Assembly (NCBI GenBank): GCA_050117475.1
Contig: JASFMR010000128.1
Span: 1-6,694, forward strand
DNA length: 6,694 nucleotides
Direction of reading: 5' to 3'
From: Fodinibius sp050117475
Lineage (GTDB): Bacteria > Bacteroidota > Rhodothermia > Balneolales > Balneolaceae
A program made the position numbers and the translations under genes. Under the pieces are notes generated by a model. It was given only the letters and a program-made list of their open reading frames with translations, made no database searches and was not told where the DNA came from. Of this stretch, positions 5,540-6,694 are shown piece by piece (position 1 is the first letter of the stretch; each line of letters opens with the position of its first letter).

Positions 5540-6280
5540 TTATTTTTTTATTCTACCGAGTCGCATGAAGACGGGAAAGCTGACGCTGATTTTTTCATCT
5601 CCCGGGATAAGTTTCCTGACACGTTTGATGATTGGATCGACCGGATTGTAATTTGCTGCTGTTTTTATTTTTTGAACGGGTGACCATGAATTTAAGAAGC
5701 CCTCCAAATGATCAAGGGTCCAGGAAAATGTGCTTTTAAATAATGGGGAAGGAATCTCTTCAAATGGAAATGGAATCGTCTGGTAACGCTGGTCAATATA
5801 CTGCCGAACTTCACTAAAATAGCTGCCGAAGGCTTCCCGGTACAATTCATTCAAAATGGGATCGATATCTTCCCTGATTTGAAGCATCCCATAGCTGATA
5901 GCTGCCAGCAGGGCTTGATCTTTAGCTACTCTTCGCACTTCGTGGTAAAATTTTTCAAAATCAAACCAGTGAATAGCCTGAGCTACAGTAATTAAATCAA
6001 AGTAGTTTGCAGGCAGACCGGAATCTTCGGCAGGGGCATTCTTGTAGGTTATATTTGGCTTTTGGAACGCATGTTTAAGCTGTTCTTTGTCGATGTCTGT
6101 AGCAAAAACGTGTTTGAAACGAGCTGCAAGGTAAACCGCCACCTGCCCGGACCCGGTGCCGCAATCCCAGGCAACCTCCATGGCCTGCATGCGTTCGAAG
6201 ATAAACCGGTACATCTCATCGGGGTAGGTGGGACGATATTGGGCATACAGCTTTGCCTGTTTGGAGAATTCGTGCGCCAT
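5540..6280 (-). CDS. Class I SAM-dependent methyltransferase
   Basis: A 246-residue cytosolic methyltransferase with a Rossmann-like SAM-binding domain. Motif I is VAWDCGTGSGQVA (36-48); Asp62 in FATDIDKEQ (59-67) should bind the ribose; the adenine-contact motif is NAPAEDSGLP (81-90); FDLITVAQAIHWFD (94-107) is motif IV; and FYHEVRRVAK (111-120) is the helix before strand 5. The N-terminal FSKQAKLYAQYRPTYP (5-20) and the HWFD signature place it in the group that includes yeast trans-aconitate methyltransferase-like and Crg1-like enzymes (Methyltransf_11 type), which act on small molecules, but the substrate here is unknown. The C-terminal half (about 125-246) is a helical and aromatic-rich cap typical of this group. 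The leader has no Shine-Dalgarno site. It is 88 bp downstream of the beta-sandwich gene on the same strand and converges on the tiny membrane genes with a 53-bp gap. Confidence 0.94.
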   Translation of the reverse strand: MAHEFSKQAKLYAQYRPTYPDEMYRFIFERMQAMEVAWDCGTGSGQVAVYLAARFKHVFATDIDKEQLKHAFQKPNITYKNAPAEDSGLPANYFDLITVAQAIHWFDFEKFYHEVRRVAKDQALLAAISYGMLQIREDIDPILNELYREAFGSYFSEVRQYIDQRYQTIPFPFEEIPSPLFKSTFSWTLDHLEGFLNSWSPVQKIKTAANYNPVDPIIKRVRKLIPGDEKISVSFPVFMRLGRIKK

Positions 6281-6368
6281 TTCAGATAGTTTTTAAAATA
6301 ATTAAAACAAATATCCCGGTATGCACCTGCAGATTAACCAGATTCTAACTTAATATTTAGTTTCCTGC

Positions 6369-6694
6369 CTATTCAACGGTGAATTTTTTCCATAACTGTT
6401 TGCCTTCTTCAACTTGTACGATCCAGGCATATTGGCCGGGTTTATCAATATCGACAGAAAAATAAGCCGGGCCCGCCTCGGCATCTGCATAATAAGTGCT
6501 TACTCCGCCGAGAAAATCAACGGGGGCCGGTGTTCTTAGGCCGCCAATACGGTACCAATCCAGCCAGGTATTTACAGCTTGCAAGTTGGTATCCTTATTT
6601 AATTTTATAAGATGAATGTTCCTGTGCACCGGTCTTCCGTCATTGCCTTCATCCAAATTCAGGGCAAAGGTATGACGGCCTAAACTTGCACTCC
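6369..6694 (-). CDS. C-terminal part of an uncharacterised probable beta-sandwich protein (runs off the right edge)
   Basis: The frame is open to the window edge, giving 107 complete codons of C-terminal sequence and no in-window start. Visible landmarks are SLGRHTFALNLDE near the edge, an HRNIHLIKL strand, a TWLDWYRIGGL segment, then FLGGVSTYYADAEAGPAYFS, a VDIDKPGQYAWIVQV strand and the end KKFTVE. The pattern GGV...GPAYFSVDI...PGQYAWI...FTV matches the cupredoxin-like or beta-sandwich C termini of many uncharacterised secreted bacterial proteins, where the aromatic/Pro-Gly-x-Tyr-Ala turn is typical. No copper-ligand set (His-Cys-His/Met) is visible here, so metal binding is not supported. 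Any signal peptide would lie beyond the window. A TTG at 6656 could be read as a start, but the homologous-looking sequence continues upstream of it, so it is not one. The function is unknown. Confidence 0.72.
   Translation of the reverse strand, partial: SASLGRHTFALNLDEGNDGRPVHRNIHLIKLNKDTNLQAVNTWLDWYRIGGLRTPAPVDFLGGVSTYYADAEAGPAYFSVDIDKPGQYAWIVQVEEGKQLWKKFTVE

Noticed and set aside
5483..5683. A GTG-start frame overlapping the stop of the 38-aa gene (GTGA), as a third gene in that operon.
   Set aside because: Most of it lies antisense to the well-supported methyltransferase, and the translated sequence has no domain-like character.
6347..6362. The near-palindrome AACTTAATATTTAGTT between the beta-sandwich and methyltransferase genes.
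   Set aside because: It has two mismatched pairs in a wholly AT-rich setting and lies just past a stop codon; likely chance.
1..6694. A defence island, prophage, transposon or CRISPR array.
   Set aside because: There are no nuclease/ATPase defence genes, integrases, transposases, terminal repeats or spaced repeats; the only nuclease is the housekeeping repair enzyme nfo.

Overview
The window looks like an ordinary chromosomal segment from a bacterium of the Bacteroidota / Balneolota (FCB) side of the tree. This is an inference from moderate GC content, AT-rich leaders with weak or absent Shine-Dalgarno sites on several genes (nfo, the methyltransferase), an 'LVA|Q'-type signal-peptide end, and gene families common there. 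I see no rRNA, tRNA, CRISPR array, insertion sequence, phage gene or integration site.

Layout. Positions 1-2718 hold a two-gene minus-strand operon. The upstream gene (1603-2718) encodes a protein with a signal peptide, a run of 17-19-residue bactofilin-like beta-helix repeats and a C-terminal multi-pass membrane region. Twenty bases downstream begins an MMPL/RND-superfamily exporter (1-1582), whose C-terminal part lies beyond the left edge. A 354-bp divergent intergenic region (2719-3072) follows, with a perfect 8+3+8 inverted repeat sitting between possible -35 and -10 elements for the minus-strand operon. On the plus strand come a DUF1761 four-helix membrane protein (3073-3492), a DUF302 protein (3655-4044), the DNA-repair enzyme endonuclease IV (nfo, 4134-5006), and a pair of very small membrane proteins of 58 and 38 residues joined by an ATGA stop/start overlap (5197-5486). 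The right end is minus strand: a class I SAM-dependent methyltransferase (5540-6280) and the C-terminal 107 residues of an uncharacterised probable beta-sandwich protein (6369-6694).

How it fits together. Only three pairings have physical support: the beta-helix/membrane protein with the RND exporter (same strand, 20-bp gap, likely one envelope module); the two tiny membrane proteins (translationally coupled); and, weakly, the beta-sandwich protein with the methyltransferase (same strand, 88-bp gap). DUF1761, DUF302 and nfo are collinear, but the gaps of 162 and 89 bp give no evidence of a shared function. The most unusual items are the apparently extracytoplasmic bactofilin-like protein coupled to an RND exporter, its putative operator-in-promoter palindrome, and the tiny coupled membrane-protein pair. 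I see no convincing novel defence or mobile system.
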